Origin: WUQU01 sp038849025
GTDB lineage: Archaea; Thermoproteota; Bathyarchaeia; Bathyarchaeales; Bathycorpusculaceae
DNA: 39,012 nucleotides
Direction: 5' to 3'
NCBI GenBank assembly: GCA_038849025.1
Contig: JAWCNE010000008.1
Span: forward strand, 1 to 39,012
Each line of letters begins with the position of its first letter. Positions within the stretch are counted from its first letter, which is position 1. Both the position numbers and the translations under genes were made by a program. Shown piece by piece: positions 14,890-22,664 of the stretch. The notes beneath the pieces were generated by a model that ran no database searches, was not told the origin of the DNA, and saw only the letters and a list, made by a program, of their open reading frames with translations.

Positions 14890-15594
14890 TTATTCGTGGA
14901 CAGCGCTGAAAACTTTTACTATTTCAATGTCTCCGCCTGAAGCTGTTTTAATGTAAGATAAAGCCATTTCCACAGCCTCTTCAAGCTGCTCCCGAGTTAT
15001 TCCTGGGACGCCGTATCCAACTATAAGGATGTTTTTTGTTTTTTCGGTTATTTTTGTATGGTCTGCATCTCTGTAGGGGTAAATGCATAAAATGCGTTTG
15101 CTGTCGGCTAAAATAAGCGTTTTACTTGTTAACATTACAGGTTTGCCCATTCCGATTCCAATGAATTCTTCGCCGTTTTCTGCAAAGCGCACATTGAAGG
15201 GGGGGTTCACTTTTTCCATGTCGAAGCCGCTTATGGGAATAATGGTTTTCATTGAAGCTAAATTGTAAGCGTCCACTGCCGTAGATATTGTTGGAAGTTC
15301 GTTGCCGTGCAAAACTCTTCGGAGCAATGCTTCGCCTGAAGGCCTTGTCTTCGTTGGGTCTATGTCCAGTTTCCAGTAGAAGTCTCTGTAAGCCCTTATA
15401 ACCGGGTTGTCCTTTAACTTCTCAATGTCATGTTTGGCTCTAACTTCGGCATATGCTGTTTTTTTCAGTTCACAAATTTTCTCGTTTTCTTTTTCTACAA
15501 CTACATTGTTGATTGCACCTATGCCTATGGCGATTCTGGGAAACTTTTCACATACTTCCGCGCACCAATATACGGCGTATGGCATATCTAACAT
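14890..15594 (-). CDS. Stand-alone B3/B4 (PheT-like) domain protein
   Basis: 234 residues matching COG3382. RAYRDFYWKLDIDPTKTRPSGEALLRRVL (reported in parts: RAYRDFYW, IDPTKTRPS) and the LASMKTIIPISGFDM segment are the B3/B4 hallmarks, as in the editing domain of phenylalanyl-tRNA synthetase beta subunit. The rest of PheT is absent, so this is a free-standing domain; a role in clearing mischarged tRNA is inference. ATG at 15594 or 15585; a palindromic TTAAATATTTAA at 15617-15628 predicts transcription beginning at about 15595, consistent with a leaderless mRNA. It is followed by pyrF after 1 nt. Confidence 0.9.
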   Translation of the reverse strand: MLDMPYAVYWCAEVCEKFPRIAIGIGAINNVVVEKENEKICELKKTAYAEVRAKHDIEKLKDNPVIRAYRDFYWKLDIDPTKTRPSGEALLRRVLHGNELPTISTAVDAYNLASMKTIIPISGFDMEKVNPPFNVRFAENGEEFIGIGMGKPVMLTSKTLILADSKRILCIYPYRDADHTKITEKTKNILIVGYGVPGITREQLEEAVEMALSYIKTASGGDIEIVKVFSAVHE

Positions 15595-15616
15595 CCAAGC
15601 AATACAATGTAAAGGA

Positions 15617-15628
15617 TTAAATATTTAA
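15617..15628. promoter_or_regulatory. Palindromic TATA box between divergent B3/B4 and EamA genes
   Basis: TTAAATATTTAA is a perfect 12-nt palindrome. Its centre is about 28 nt from the B3/B4 ATG and 57 nt from the EamA ATG. It could serve either strand. Confidence 0.5.
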
Positions 15629-15678
15629 CAGCTTAAGCATCTCCCTCATAAATGCCTTGGAGACGCTGAGTGTGAAGA

Positions 15679-16572
15679 ATGATTGGGGAGCTTGCAGCCT
15701 TAGGTGCTGCTATCTGCTGGACTGTTTCAGCAGTTTTATATAAGGAGGCTTTAGCCGAGGTTAAGCCCCTTGCAGCTAACACTGCACGCTGCGTTGGAAC
15801 AAGTGTTTTGCTAATTTCATTCTTAGTCTTGGTGGGCAAAATTGGCATCTTAACGGGTTTGCCAACTTATGTGGTTTTCCTTGCTTGTGTGAGTGGACTG
15901 ATAGGTTTAGGGTTGGGCGACACGTTATACTTGTCTAGCTTAAAGATTCTGGGAGTTGCCCGCGCGGTTCCAATAACATGCACTTATCCGCTTTTTAGTC
16001 TTGTTTGGGCGGTTTTGTTGGCTGGAGAAAATGTCACTTTGCAGGTTGTTTTTGCGGCAGTTGTTATTGTTTTGGGTATTTGGCTGCTAAGTCGAGAGGG
16101 AGACGTTAACATGGAGAAGGTGCATAAAAACTTATTGATTAAGGGAGCGGTTATCGCCTTATTAACCGCTGTTGTTTGGTCAGTAAGCATTTCTCTGGTT
16201 AATTTAGCTATGAAACAAACTCCCGATTTAGAGCATGCTTTTGCAATAAACATTCTCAGGATAACGGCGCTTGCCGCTTTTCTGATAGTTTTCACTCCAA
16301 TGGTTCAGAAGGGCGTAGGCTTTTTGAAAATGGGGAGAAAGACGTGGGCTATGGTGTTGAGCGGAGGAATCATTGCCATAGGATTAGGTTGGTTTCTATT
16401 AACGTTAAGTTTCTCCTACATTCCTGAATCGCAAGCTGTTCCCATATCTTCGACGACTCCGCTATTTTCAACATTATCCGGCATTGTTTTTCTCCGTGAA
16501 AAAGTTACGGCGAAAGTTGCCATCGGTTCTATGATGATTGTCGTTGGAACTTTCTTACTTTTTGTCGTCTAA
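15679..16572 (+). CDS. EamA/DMT-family transporter
   Basis: 297 residues with ten hydrophobic helices in two EamA repeats (about 1-135 and 150-297). Family motifs include AAICWTVSAVLYKEAL in repeat 1, the helix-3/4 region GLGLGDTLYLSSLKILGVARA, and in repeat 2 LSFSYIPESQAVPISSTTPL with FLREKV. Members export or import metabolites, amino acids or nucleotide sugars; substrate unknown. ATG at 15679, with TGTGAAG before it as a weak ribosome-binding site. Divergent from the B3/B4-pyrF pair. Confidence 0.92.
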   Translation: MIGELAALGAAICWTVSAVLYKEALAEVKPLAANTARCVGTSVLLISFLVLVGKIGILTGLPTYVVFLACVSGLIGLGLGDTLYLSSLKILGVARAVPITCTYPLFSLVWAVLLAGENVTLQVVFAAVVIVLGIWLLSREGDVNMEKVHKNLLIKGAVIALLTAVVWSVSISLVNLAMKQTPDLEHAFAINILRITALAAFLIVFTPMVQKGVGFLKMGRKTWAMVLSGGIIAIGLGWFLLTLSFSYIPESQAVPISSTTPLFSTLSGIVFLREKVTAKVAIGSMMIVVGTFLLFVV

Positions 16573-16671
16573 TTTTAGGGTTTTGTAAGCTTGGTATTTT
16601 CCAATTTTAGCGGTAGAGTTTTATAGTTGCATCTTTTAAGGGTGAACTTGGCGGGTTGGAAGGGCGCTTAT

Positions 16672-17439
16672 ATGACTGTGTCTCCCAGTGTCCGTGAAGT
16701 TCTTGCGCGGAGAATTGCTGGTGAGATTATCCTTTCAAGCAAGCCTGGAGCAACCATGCGCAAGTGGCGGGAACTTTTCGCTGTTTCCCAAGTAACCCTT
16801 TCCGATAAAATGTTGCTTTCGCCTTCGGTGATAAGCGATTATGAAAGCGGCCGAAGGAAAAGTCCTGGAACAAGGTTTGTGAGAAGGTTTGTTTGGGCTC
16901 TGCTGAAAATTGATGAGGAGCGGGGAAGCCGTTTCATAAAGGAATTTGCCATACTTACAAGTTCGCCGAGCATGGCGGTTTTGGATTTGAGGGAATTCCC
17001 GATTCCTGTTCGCGTGGAATATTTGTGTAAAGCCATTAAAGGAGAATTTGCCGCGTGTTCAAGCCTCCATGTCAAGGAGGTTTGCGGCTACACTGTTGTT
17101 GATAGTAAGAAGGCTATTGAAACGCTTTCGGGTTTTGAGTACGCGCAGCTTTTTGGAGCTACAACTGAGAGGGCGCTTGTCTTCACAAATATTGGCGATG
17201 AGAACTCGCCCATGATGCTTGTGCGCATGAGCAGCTTAAAACCAAAAGTTGTCGTTTTCCATGGTCTTAAACCAGACGAATACTCAATCCGTTTAGCGGA
17301 ATATGACCGTATACCGCTGATTTATTCAGCTTTGCCAAGTGTTGAACAGCTTGTAAAGTCTTTGAGAAAGCTTTACCGCATTGCATTGCGTAGAAAACTT
17401 GGGAAGCCCGTCCGCCCGCCTCCAAAAGTAAGCACCTAG
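16672..17439 (+). CDS. Archaeal HTH (XRE-like) transcriptional regulator with C-terminal sensor-like domain
   Basis: 255 residues from the ATG at 16672. A TTG-led extension from 16627 is less likely because a TATA-like TTTATAG at ~16619-16625 places the transcription start near 16648. Residues ~30-75 form a helix-turn-helix: FAVSQVTLSDKMLLSPSVIS followed by DYESGRRKSPG, the XRE recognition pattern. The remaining ~180 residues match the COG1709-type archaeal regulators, with a domain of unknown ligand (SLKPKVVVFHGLKPDEYS, RIPLIYSALPSVEQLV). Only 12 nt separate it from the DUF72 gene, so the two probably share a transcript. Confidence 0.85.
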   Translation: MTVSPSVREVLARRIAGEIILSSKPGATMRKWRELFAVSQVTLSDKMLLSPSVISDYESGRRKSPGTRFVRRFVWALLKIDEERGSRFIKEFAILTSSPSMAVLDLREFPIPVRVEYLCKAIKGEFAACSSLHVKEVCGYTVVDSKKAIETLSGFEYAQLFGATTERALVFTNIGDENSPMMLVRMSSLKPKVVVFHGLKPDEYSIRLAEYDRIPLIYSALPSVEQLVKSLRKLYRIALRRKLGKPVRPPPKVST

Positions 17440-17451
17440 GCTGGGAAAAGC

Positions 17452-18366
17452 GTGATTAAGGTTGGATGCTGCGGTTTCCCAACCTCTATGAAACGTTACT
17501 TTGAACGCTATGGGCTTGTGGAGTTGAACAGCACCTTTTACGAGTATCCGCGGCTGGAAACTGTTGAAGGTTGGCGTGCAAAGGCGCCTGAAAACTTTGA
17601 GTTCACTGTTAAAGCCCACCAAGATATAAGCCACAAGTCAAAAATGAAGCTGGATGAGGCATGCCTCAAAGCCTTCGAAAACATGAAAAAAATATGCAAA
17701 ACTCTAAATTCAAAAATACTGCTTATACAAACGCCGGGCTCTTTTAAGCCTGACAAGCTTGATGATGCAGAGAAATTTTTTAAGAGTGTTAATCGTGAAG
17801 ACATGGTTTTGGTTTGGGAAACCCGTGGGCCAGAATGGGAAAAGCCAGAGGTTTATGAAAGGCTAGGGCAAGTCTTAAGTAGCTTAGACATTGTGCATGT
17901 TACAGACCCGTTTAAGGTTTTGCCCGCCTACACAGGCCTAACCGCCTATTTTAGGCTGCATGGCCTGGGCAAGGAGCTATACTATTACCAGTACAGCGAC
18001 GTGGAACTGCGAAAACTAAGGGATATTTTAAAGCCCCTTGAAGAAGAAGGCAAGACGGTTTACGTGCTTTTTAACAACCTCTCCATGTTTGAGGATGGGT
18101 TGCGTTTTATGGAGTATTTGGCAAAGGGGAAGTTTCCAAAAATTACAGGTTCTGTGGGTTTGGAATCCATAAAAAGCGTTGTTGAAAAAACTCGTTATCC
18201 TGTGCCTAAGAGTATACTGATTAAGAAGGTTGGCTGGCGTCTTGTGGAAGTGGAAGAGGGCAAACAAGTTAGGCTTGCGGAGTTGCTAGCGGAGCTCCCA
18301 TCTAAAACCTTCAAGAATGCTGAGGAGCTGCTAAAAGAGTTGAAAACTGTCAAAAAGTTAGACTAG
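17452..18366 (+). CDS. DUF72 (YecE-like) protein
   Basis: 304 residues. The TIM-barrel-like DUF72 core runs from ~1 to 240 with VGCCGFP, LVELNSTFYEYPRLETVEGW, FEFTVKAHQDISH, LVWETRGPEW, HVTDPF and YFRLHGLG in order. The last ~60 residues are an extra charged helical tail (KQVRLAELLAELPSK, then EELLKELKTVKKLD) not found in short DUF72 members. Biochemical function is unknown. GTG start with GGGAAAAG immediately upstream. Downstream of the HTH regulator. Confidence 0.92.
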   Translation: MIKVGCCGFPTSMKRYFERYGLVELNSTFYEYPRLETVEGWRAKAPENFEFTVKAHQDISHKSKMKLDEACLKAFENMKKICKTLNSKILLIQTPGSFKPDKLDDAEKFFKSVNREDMVLVWETRGPEWEKPEVYERLGQVLSSLDIVHVTDPFKVLPAYTGLTAYFRLHGLGKELYYYQYSDVELRKLRDILKPLEEEGKTVYVLFNNLSMFEDGLRFMEYLAKGKFPKITGSVGLESIKSVVEKTRYPVPKSILIKKVGWRLVEVEEGKQVRLAELLAELPSKTFKNAEELLKELKTVKKLD

Positions 18367-18383
18367 CCTAGATAAGCTCTATT

Positions 18384-18962
18384 TCAAGAATTTTTGGTTT
18401 TAAGCAGTTTAAAGTCTTCTGTTAGCAGCTGCTTGTATTTGGCGCTGTAAAGCCCCGCTGCTGGATGAAAAGTTGGAAAAACCGTAACCGCCAAACCTAG
18501 AACATTCACCTGATAGAAGTTCCCCCTCGTTTGAGTTATGCCGTTGAATGGTAATCCAGCCTTGGAGAAGATATAGGCGGTTGAGTGATTCCCGAGTGTA
18601 ACGATAAGATTGGGCTCTATAACCTTTATCTGTCTATCCAAGTAAGGCGTGCACGTTTGGATTTCACTGGGCAAAGGTTCACGGTTTCCAGGAGGCCTAC
18701 ACTTCAAAACGTTACATATGAAAACTTCGCCTCTTGAAAGCCCAGCTTCAGCCAAAAGCGTGTCCAAAAATTTTCCAGCAGCGCCAACAAACGGCCGACC
18801 CTTAACATCTTCCCAGTAGCCAGGCGCTTCACCAACAAACATGATTTTGGCATCTGGATTTCCTTCGCCTGGAACAGCGTTTTTGCGAGTTTTCCAAAGA
18901 TCACATTTAATGCAAACCTTAACTTCTGAAGCCACATCTTCCAAAATATTTCTCTTAGACAA
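18384..18962 (-). CDS. udg: Uracil-DNA glycosylase, type 4 (iron-sulfur)
   Basis: 192 residues from the TTG at 18962, chosen because GGAG lies 8 nt upstream and family members begin near this point; an in-frame GTG at 18989 would add WNRFGVLSL. Four cysteines expected to hold the [4Fe-4S] cluster are C17, C20 (CIKC), C88 (LKCRPP) and C104 (QTCTPYL). Motif A is GEAPGYWED (44-52), and motif B contains the conserved FHPAA. It removes uracil from DNA, which matters for archaeal B-family polymerases that stall at uracil. A TATA-like TTCTTAAATGG (minus strand, ~19010-19020) lies upstream. Confidence 0.94.
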   Translation of the reverse strand: MSKRNILEDVASEVKVCIKCDLWKTRKNAVPGEGNPDAKIMFVGEAPGYWEDVKGRPFVGAAGKFLDTLLAEAGLSRGEVFICNVLKCRPPGNREPLPSEIQTCTPYLDRQIKVIEPNLIVTLGNHSTAYIFSKAGLPFNGITQTRGNFYQVNVLGLAVTVFPTFHPAAGLYSAKYKQLLTEDFKLLKTKNS

Positions 18963-19279
18963 ACTTAACACTCCAAAGCGGTTCCACACTCCACTCTGAA
19001 TTTAGGCTTCCATTTAAGAATCTTCCGTATTTTCTCGCCGAAATAGACGGATCGCAGAACACGTTAAAAACTTGACCGTATGTTTTCTAGTTCATGTTGC
19101 TAATAGAAAGTTTTGGACAACATGGTAAAAATCTATAGGGGGAGGGGCTTTTATTGGCTGTTTTCTCAACCAAACTATAGAGAGATGGTATCTAAAACCT
19201 CTTAAACATAACCCGCAAACTAAAAACTGTACGCCAATTCTTAAATAAGAATTGCCAACACACACAAAAGCGAAAACCA
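18963..19279. other. 317-nt intergenic region with two outward promoters
   Basis: Between the divergent udg and CDP-alcohol phosphatidyltransferase genes. It contains a minus-strand TATA-like element (~19010-19020) for udg and a plus-strand TATA overlapping the palindrome at 19235-19254. The middle (19030-19230) holds no convincing ORF, tRNA or box C/D motif. A G-rich run (TAGGGGGAGGGGC, ~19136-19148) is the only notable sequence there. Confidence 0.55.
19235..19254 (+). promoter_or_regulatory. 20-nt palindrome overlapping a TATA box
   Basis: The arms CAATTCTTA and TAAGAATTG are perfect inverted repeats separated by AA. The centre contains TTAAATA, a plausible TATA box 35 nt upstream of the ATG at 19280. 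A dimeric regulator bound here would block TBP. Confidence 0.55.
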
Positions 19280-19882
19280 ATGCTGACAAAGCTTAAGGCT
19301 AAAGTGCAATCCGCTATAGCTGTACAGGCAAAAGCAGCCGACAAAATAGGCTTAACGCCAAACATGGTAAGCGCCACAGGCATAGTTTTAGCTTTTTTAG
19401 CGGCATTAGCCTACACCCGTGGACGCGAAAACTTGATTTTAGCTGTGGCTCTGCTTCTTTTATCGGGATACTGCGACGTCCTAGACGGCGCCATAGCAAG
19501 ACTTTGCCAGAAGGCAACACCTTTCGGAGGTTTCCTAGACTCGCTGTTGGACAGGTACGCGGACTCAGCAGTCTACGCTGGCATAATATTTGGCGGGCTC
19601 TGCACGGTTCCGTGGGGACTTATAGCGTTAATAGGCTCGTTACTGGTAAGCTACACCCGCGCAAGAGCTGAAGCCGCAGACATAAAAATGGAAACTGTAG
19701 GCATAGCGGAAAGAGCAGAACGCATACTCATACTCGCAGCTGCAAGCCTAATAGAAACTGCCGTTGCAAACGCTATAGAAGCAGCCATGATAATACTGGC
19801 AGTCTTAACAAACCTAACCGTACTACAGAGAAGCCTATATGCTTACAAAGCTTTAAAGAAAGGGGAAAAGCCTAAACCCTAG
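19280..19882 (+). CDS. CDP-alcohol phosphatidyltransferase, probably archaetidylinositol-phosphate synthase
   Basis: 200 residues with about six membrane helices. The CDP-AP signature DxxDGxxARx8GxxxDxxxD is complete: D66, D69, G70, A73, R74, G83, D87 and D91. The family joins CDP-archaeol to a polar head group. The size, the N-terminal IGLTPNMVSATG and the tail with ERAERILILAAA fit the AIP synthase type (inositol-1-phosphate acceptor), but archaetidylserine or glycerol enzymes cannot be excluded by eye. The leader is short and has no clear ribosome-binding site. Its 3' end overlaps the convergent S26e gene by 4 nt. Confidence 0.9.
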   Translation: MLTKLKAKVQSAIAVQAKAADKIGLTPNMVSATGIVLAFLAALAYTRGRENLILAVALLLLSGYCDVLDGAIARLCQKATPFGGFLDSLLDRYADSAVYAGIIFGGLCTVPWGLIALIGSLLVSYTRARAEAADIKMETVGIAERAERILILAAASLIETAVANAIEAAMIILAVLTNLTVLQRSLYAYKALKKGEKPKP

Positions 19883-20169
19883 AATCTTCTGCTGACCCGC
19901 AGGCGTCGTTCATCTTTGGCTCTGACTTTCACAATGCCATAATGCACCGCACAAGAAACACAATAGTATTTGGTATCCACAGGCGCAGAAATGTAAGCCC
20001 CTCGCTGGCGAAGCTCCTTAGCCAAAGCAGGATCTACAAGGGACACTCTCCGCGTGACCTTTTTTGCTTTATCCCGCGGCACAAGCTCGCCGCAGTTGGC
20101 ACACTGGACAAAACCGCTTCTACCCTTAGCGCCCTTTGAACGCCCACGACTCTTCCTCTTGTAAGGCAT
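19879..20169 (-). CDS. rps26e: Small ribosomal subunit protein eS26
   Basis: 96 residues. The basic N terminus (PYKRKSRGRSKGAKGR) is followed by CANCGELVPRDKAKK with C23 and C26, and YYCVSCAVHYGIVKVRAKDE with C70 and C73, the zinc-binding pattern of eS26. In the ribosome it sits near the mRNA exit at the 3' end of 16S rRNA. Among archaea it is known from TACK/Asgard groups but not euryarchaea, so it is the best taxonomic marker here. ATG with TTGAGG upstream; a TATA-like GGTTATATGT (minus strand, 20202-20211) lies just beyond the DUF4438 stop. Confidence 0.96.
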   Translation of the reverse strand: MPYKRKSRGRSKGAKGRSGFVQCANCGELVPRDKAKKVTRRVSLVDPALAKELRQRGAYISAPVDTKYYCVSCAVHYGIVKVRAKDERRLRVSRRF

Positions 20170-20201
20170 AACCTCAACATCTCACTAAAGACTCTAACAG
20201 C

Positions 20202-20211
20202 ACATATAACC
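20202..20211 (-). promoter_or_regulatory. TATA box of rps26e
   Basis: On the minus strand GGTTATATGT, 33-42 nt before the ATG. This lets the ribosomal protein gene be transcribed separately from the DUF4438 gene ending at 20220. Confidence 0.5.
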
Positions 20212-20219
20212 ATGCTTAC

Positions 20220-21110
20220 TTATATATCTGTCCTTAACTTTAGCAACAAAGCAATATTAGCCTGAGAGTCAATTTTTGGGATAATCTTTCCAGAAGACGA
20301 AGTGAAAAGCGTTGTAACCCCCGGTCCGTGTCCTGAAGTAACGCAGTTCGTATGGACTACTATGCCTACTGAAACCGCGCCTTTACGGTAAATCCGTCCA
20401 TAAGAGTGGTCAGCGTCAAGAATGGCCACTAAATCGCCAAGCCTCAAATCGTCAAGGCCATATTCCAGGCGAGTGGCTTCGTCGAAAAGCTGAATATCAT
20501 AGTCGCCCGAGTAAGTCTGATTGGCGCCTAAGCCTGAACCCATAATCGCCGCTGGAATCACATGGGTAACCGGAACCTCAAGCTTATCGCCAACGGGCTT
20601 TGGATCCAAAGCCTCCAAGAAACGCGGATCCATATTCATAACCTTAACTTCTGGAAAGTCCAATAGTTTTAAGCCGACGCCGAAAGCCTTCACAAGCACC
20701 TTGTCGCCAAGCATAAGCTTCTCAAGGGTTTCAGGCTGAAAATCCACTAGCACATGTTCTATTCCACCATGCTTTCCCGTAACAACGCCCTGTGAACCTT
20801 TAGAGTCGCCTGAAACCACAACCGCCTCGTTTCCAACACAGGAAAGCACATTTAAAGCTGTGTTCGCGCCGTGCCCATAACGCGGGTCATTCTCCTTATT
20901 TTCTATGCTTACGCCAGGCTCAACATGGTCGGCCTCCCAGCCGCAAGCAGGATCGCCAACCCGCACGTTGTAGGTTATTCCGCCGACTCCCGGCAAAACC
21001 ATAGGAACCCCTTCAGCTGAAATGTTGTACACGCCTCTTCCATAGACTGGACTTGCTACTTCGCCTACAACCGAAATTTTAACAAGCTTATCAACATTTG
21101 TCCTCAACAT
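20220..21110 (-). CDS. DUF4438 domain protein
   Basis: 296 residues from the ATG at 21110, which follows GAGGAG at about 9 nt; the frame opens at 21140 but a TATA-like TTTATTAGA at 21152-21162 predicts transcription from ~21132. The sequence matches DUF4438: GVPMVLPGVGGITYNVRVGD, GNEAVVVSGDSKGSQGVVTG, AAIMGSGLGANQTYSGDYDI and HTNCVTSGHGPGVT. This is a conserved soluble beta-rich family with several invariant Asp/His/Gly motifs; no function is established to my knowledge. Divergent from the CBS cluster. Confidence 0.9.
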   Translation of the reverse strand: MLRTNVDKLVKISVVGEVASPVYGRGVYNISAEGVPMVLPGVGGITYNVRVGDPACGWEADHVEPGVSIENKENDPRYGHGANTALNVLSCVGNEAVVVSGDSKGSQGVVTGKHGGIEHVLVDFQPETLEKLMLGDKVLVKAFGVGLKLLDFPEVKVMNMDPRFLEALDPKPVGDKLEVPVTHVIPAAIMGSGLGANQTYSGDYDIQLFDEATRLEYGLDDLRLGDLVAILDADHSYGRIYRKGAVSVGIVVHTNCVTSGHGPGVTTLFTSSSGKIIPKIDSQANIALLLKLRTDI

Positions 21111-21151
21111 TATGTTTCTCCTCGGCTGAACTAAAACCAAACAATACCAGT

Positions 21152-21162
21152 CTAATAAACTT
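21152..21162 (-). promoter_or_regulatory. TATA box of the DUF4438 gene
   Basis: Minus-strand AGTTTATTAGA, 42-52 nt before the ATG at 21110, consistent with a ~20-nt leader carrying GAGGAG. Confidence 0.45.
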
Positions 21163-21202
21163 CCCTCATCCCACAGATTACAACAACTGTAGAGACATAA
21201 TA

Positions 21203-21215
21203 AGTTTTAAATGTA
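21203..21215 (+). promoter_or_regulatory. TATA box of the CBS gene cluster
   Basis: AGTTTTAAATGTA, centred about 63 nt before the ATG at 21272; predicted transcription from ~21236. Confidence 0.4.
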
Positions 21216-21271
21216 TGTTTTCATTCTGAGTGAGTTAGAAAGAAAACTGCGCGTTCAAGTGGCTGAAAACC

Positions 21272-21853
21272 ATGGCGGAAATTGGATTAAGACCTAGAAT
21301 GCTGGTTAGGGATGTTATGAGCAGCCCAGTTATAACCGTCGACGAAGAAGCCGCAGCAAACCACGTTGCAGAACTCATGGACAAACATGGCTTAGGCTGC
21401 ATAATAGTAACAAGCAAAGATGGAAAACCCATAGGAATAATAACGGAAAGAGACCTCATAACGCGAGTGCTTGCCAAAAACGTGAAGCCAGACTCCCTAA
21501 AAGCTAAGGACGTCATGACAACCCCCCTAATAACCATAGAGCCGGATGAAACCATAAACGAAGCTGCCAGAAGAATGAACAGGCTAAACATCCGCAGACT
21601 TGGAGTCGTATACAAGGGGCAACTGGTAGGGCTGCTCTCAAGCAAAGACATTCTAAACGTAATGCCGGAACTCATAGAAACCATACAGGAAAAAGCCCGT
21701 ATAGAAGGAGAAAACATAGCGCAAACAACAACAGAAGAAGGCGCATCCCTAGCCGGATACTGCGACCGCTGTGGCGGATGGTCAGACAACCTTAAAGAAT
21801 TTAACGGAGAATTCGTCTGCGAAGACTGCAGAGCCGAGCTGGAAAGCGAATAA
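21272..21853 (+). CDS. CBS-pair protein with C-terminal zinc ribbon
   Basis: 193 residues. Two CBS domains: ~12-70 (VRDVMSSPVITVDEEA, GIITERDLITRVL) and ~78-135 (AKDVMTTPLITIEPDE, GLLSSKDILNVM). Residues ~163-187 form a zinc ribbon, CDRC then CEDC 18 residues on. CBS pairs bind adenosyl ligands such as AMP, ATP or SAM and switch partner activity; the ribbon suggests contact with nucleic acid or a protein. ATG at 21272. First of three consecutive CBS genes on one strand, with 13 nt to the next. Confidence 0.93.
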   Translation: MAEIGLRPRMLVRDVMSSPVITVDEEAAANHVAELMDKHGLGCIIVTSKDGKPIGIITERDLITRVLAKNVKPDSLKAKDVMTTPLITIEPDETINEAARRMNRLNIRRLGVVYKGQLVGLLSSKDILNVMPELIETIQEKARIEGENIAQTTTEEGASLAGYCDRCGGWSDNLKEFNGEFVCEDCRAELESE

Positions 21854-21866
21854 AAGGGGAGATTTT

Positions 21867-22652
21867 TTGCGTGTTAAAGAAATAGTAAATGAAAAGCATC
21901 CCTTTATTTATGAGGATGAACTGGCAACAAAAGCCCGCGCAGTCATACGCGATTTCTCTGTAAGAATTTTACCGGTAACAAATAGAGATAAAAAACTTTT
22001 AGGCATAGTTTCCCGCAGTGCAATAATGAGCATATCATCATCCATATCGCCGATAAAAGTAAAAGGCATAATGACGCAACCGAAACAAACCGCCACGCCA
22101 GAAGACGAAGCCTTCCAAAAAGTTAAGGAAATGATTCAACTAGACGAGTGGTATATCCCGGTGGTAAACTCCCCAACAGAAAAAATTCTAAAGGGAGTTT
22201 TAGGCTTAGAAAACTTTATAGAAAACATAATTAAGACCAGCCCAGAAAAACTTGCAAAACCAGTTTCAGAAATAATGTCAACAAACGTTTTAGCTTGTTC
22301 ACCAGAAGATGAAGTTGACAATGTTTGGCGTCTTATGCAAACCAAAGCCTTTGCCGGACTACCGGTAACTGCGAAAGGAAAACTCGTAGGCATAATAACG
22401 CAAAAAGATCTTTTAGAAAGTGGAGCCCTAATGCCAACATTTGAATCTGCCAAGGGAAGATTCAGGTCGCCGACAAAAATTTCTTCAATCATGAAAACCC
22501 AAGTTATAACAGTAAAGCCATCAATAAAGGCCATAAGGGTAGCAAAAATCATGATTTCAAAAGACATTGGAAGAGTTCCAGTCACAGATGAAGATGGAAA
22601 ACTTTTGGGAATCCTGGACCGCGAAGACATAGCGAAATTAATAGTAAAATGA
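21867..22652 (+). CDS. Protein with four CBS domains (I)
   Basis: 261 residues from the TTG at 21867, which has AGGGGAGA 5 nt upstream; the longer open frame into the previous gene is out-of-frame overlap. Four CBS domains at about 1-58, 66-128, 134-190 and 206-261, each with the ITVxP and LxGIxxxxDI pattern (KLVGIITQKDLLES, KLLGILDREDIAKL). The first CBS unit is degenerate. No other domain is attached. It lies between two other CBS genes in what looks like a single operon; the ligand cannot be deduced. Confidence 0.9.
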   Translation: MRVKEIVNEKHPFIYEDELATKARAVIRDFSVRILPVTNRDKKLLGIVSRSAIMSISSSISPIKVKGIMTQPKQTATPEDEAFQKVKEMIQLDEWYIPVVNSPTEKILKGVLGLENFIENIIKTSPEKLAKPVSEIMSTNVLACSPEDEVDNVWRLMQTKAFAGLPVTAKGKLVGIITQKDLLESGALMPTFESAKGRFRSPTKISSIMKTQVITVKPSIKAIRVAKIMISKDIGRVPVTDEDGKLLGILDREDIAKLIVK

Positions 22653-22664
22653 GAGAGTGAAAAT

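Noticed and set aside
19131..19150. G-rich run as a structured RNA or G-quadruplex
   Set aside because: Only two adjacent G runs; four are needed, and no flanking RNA structure is apparent.
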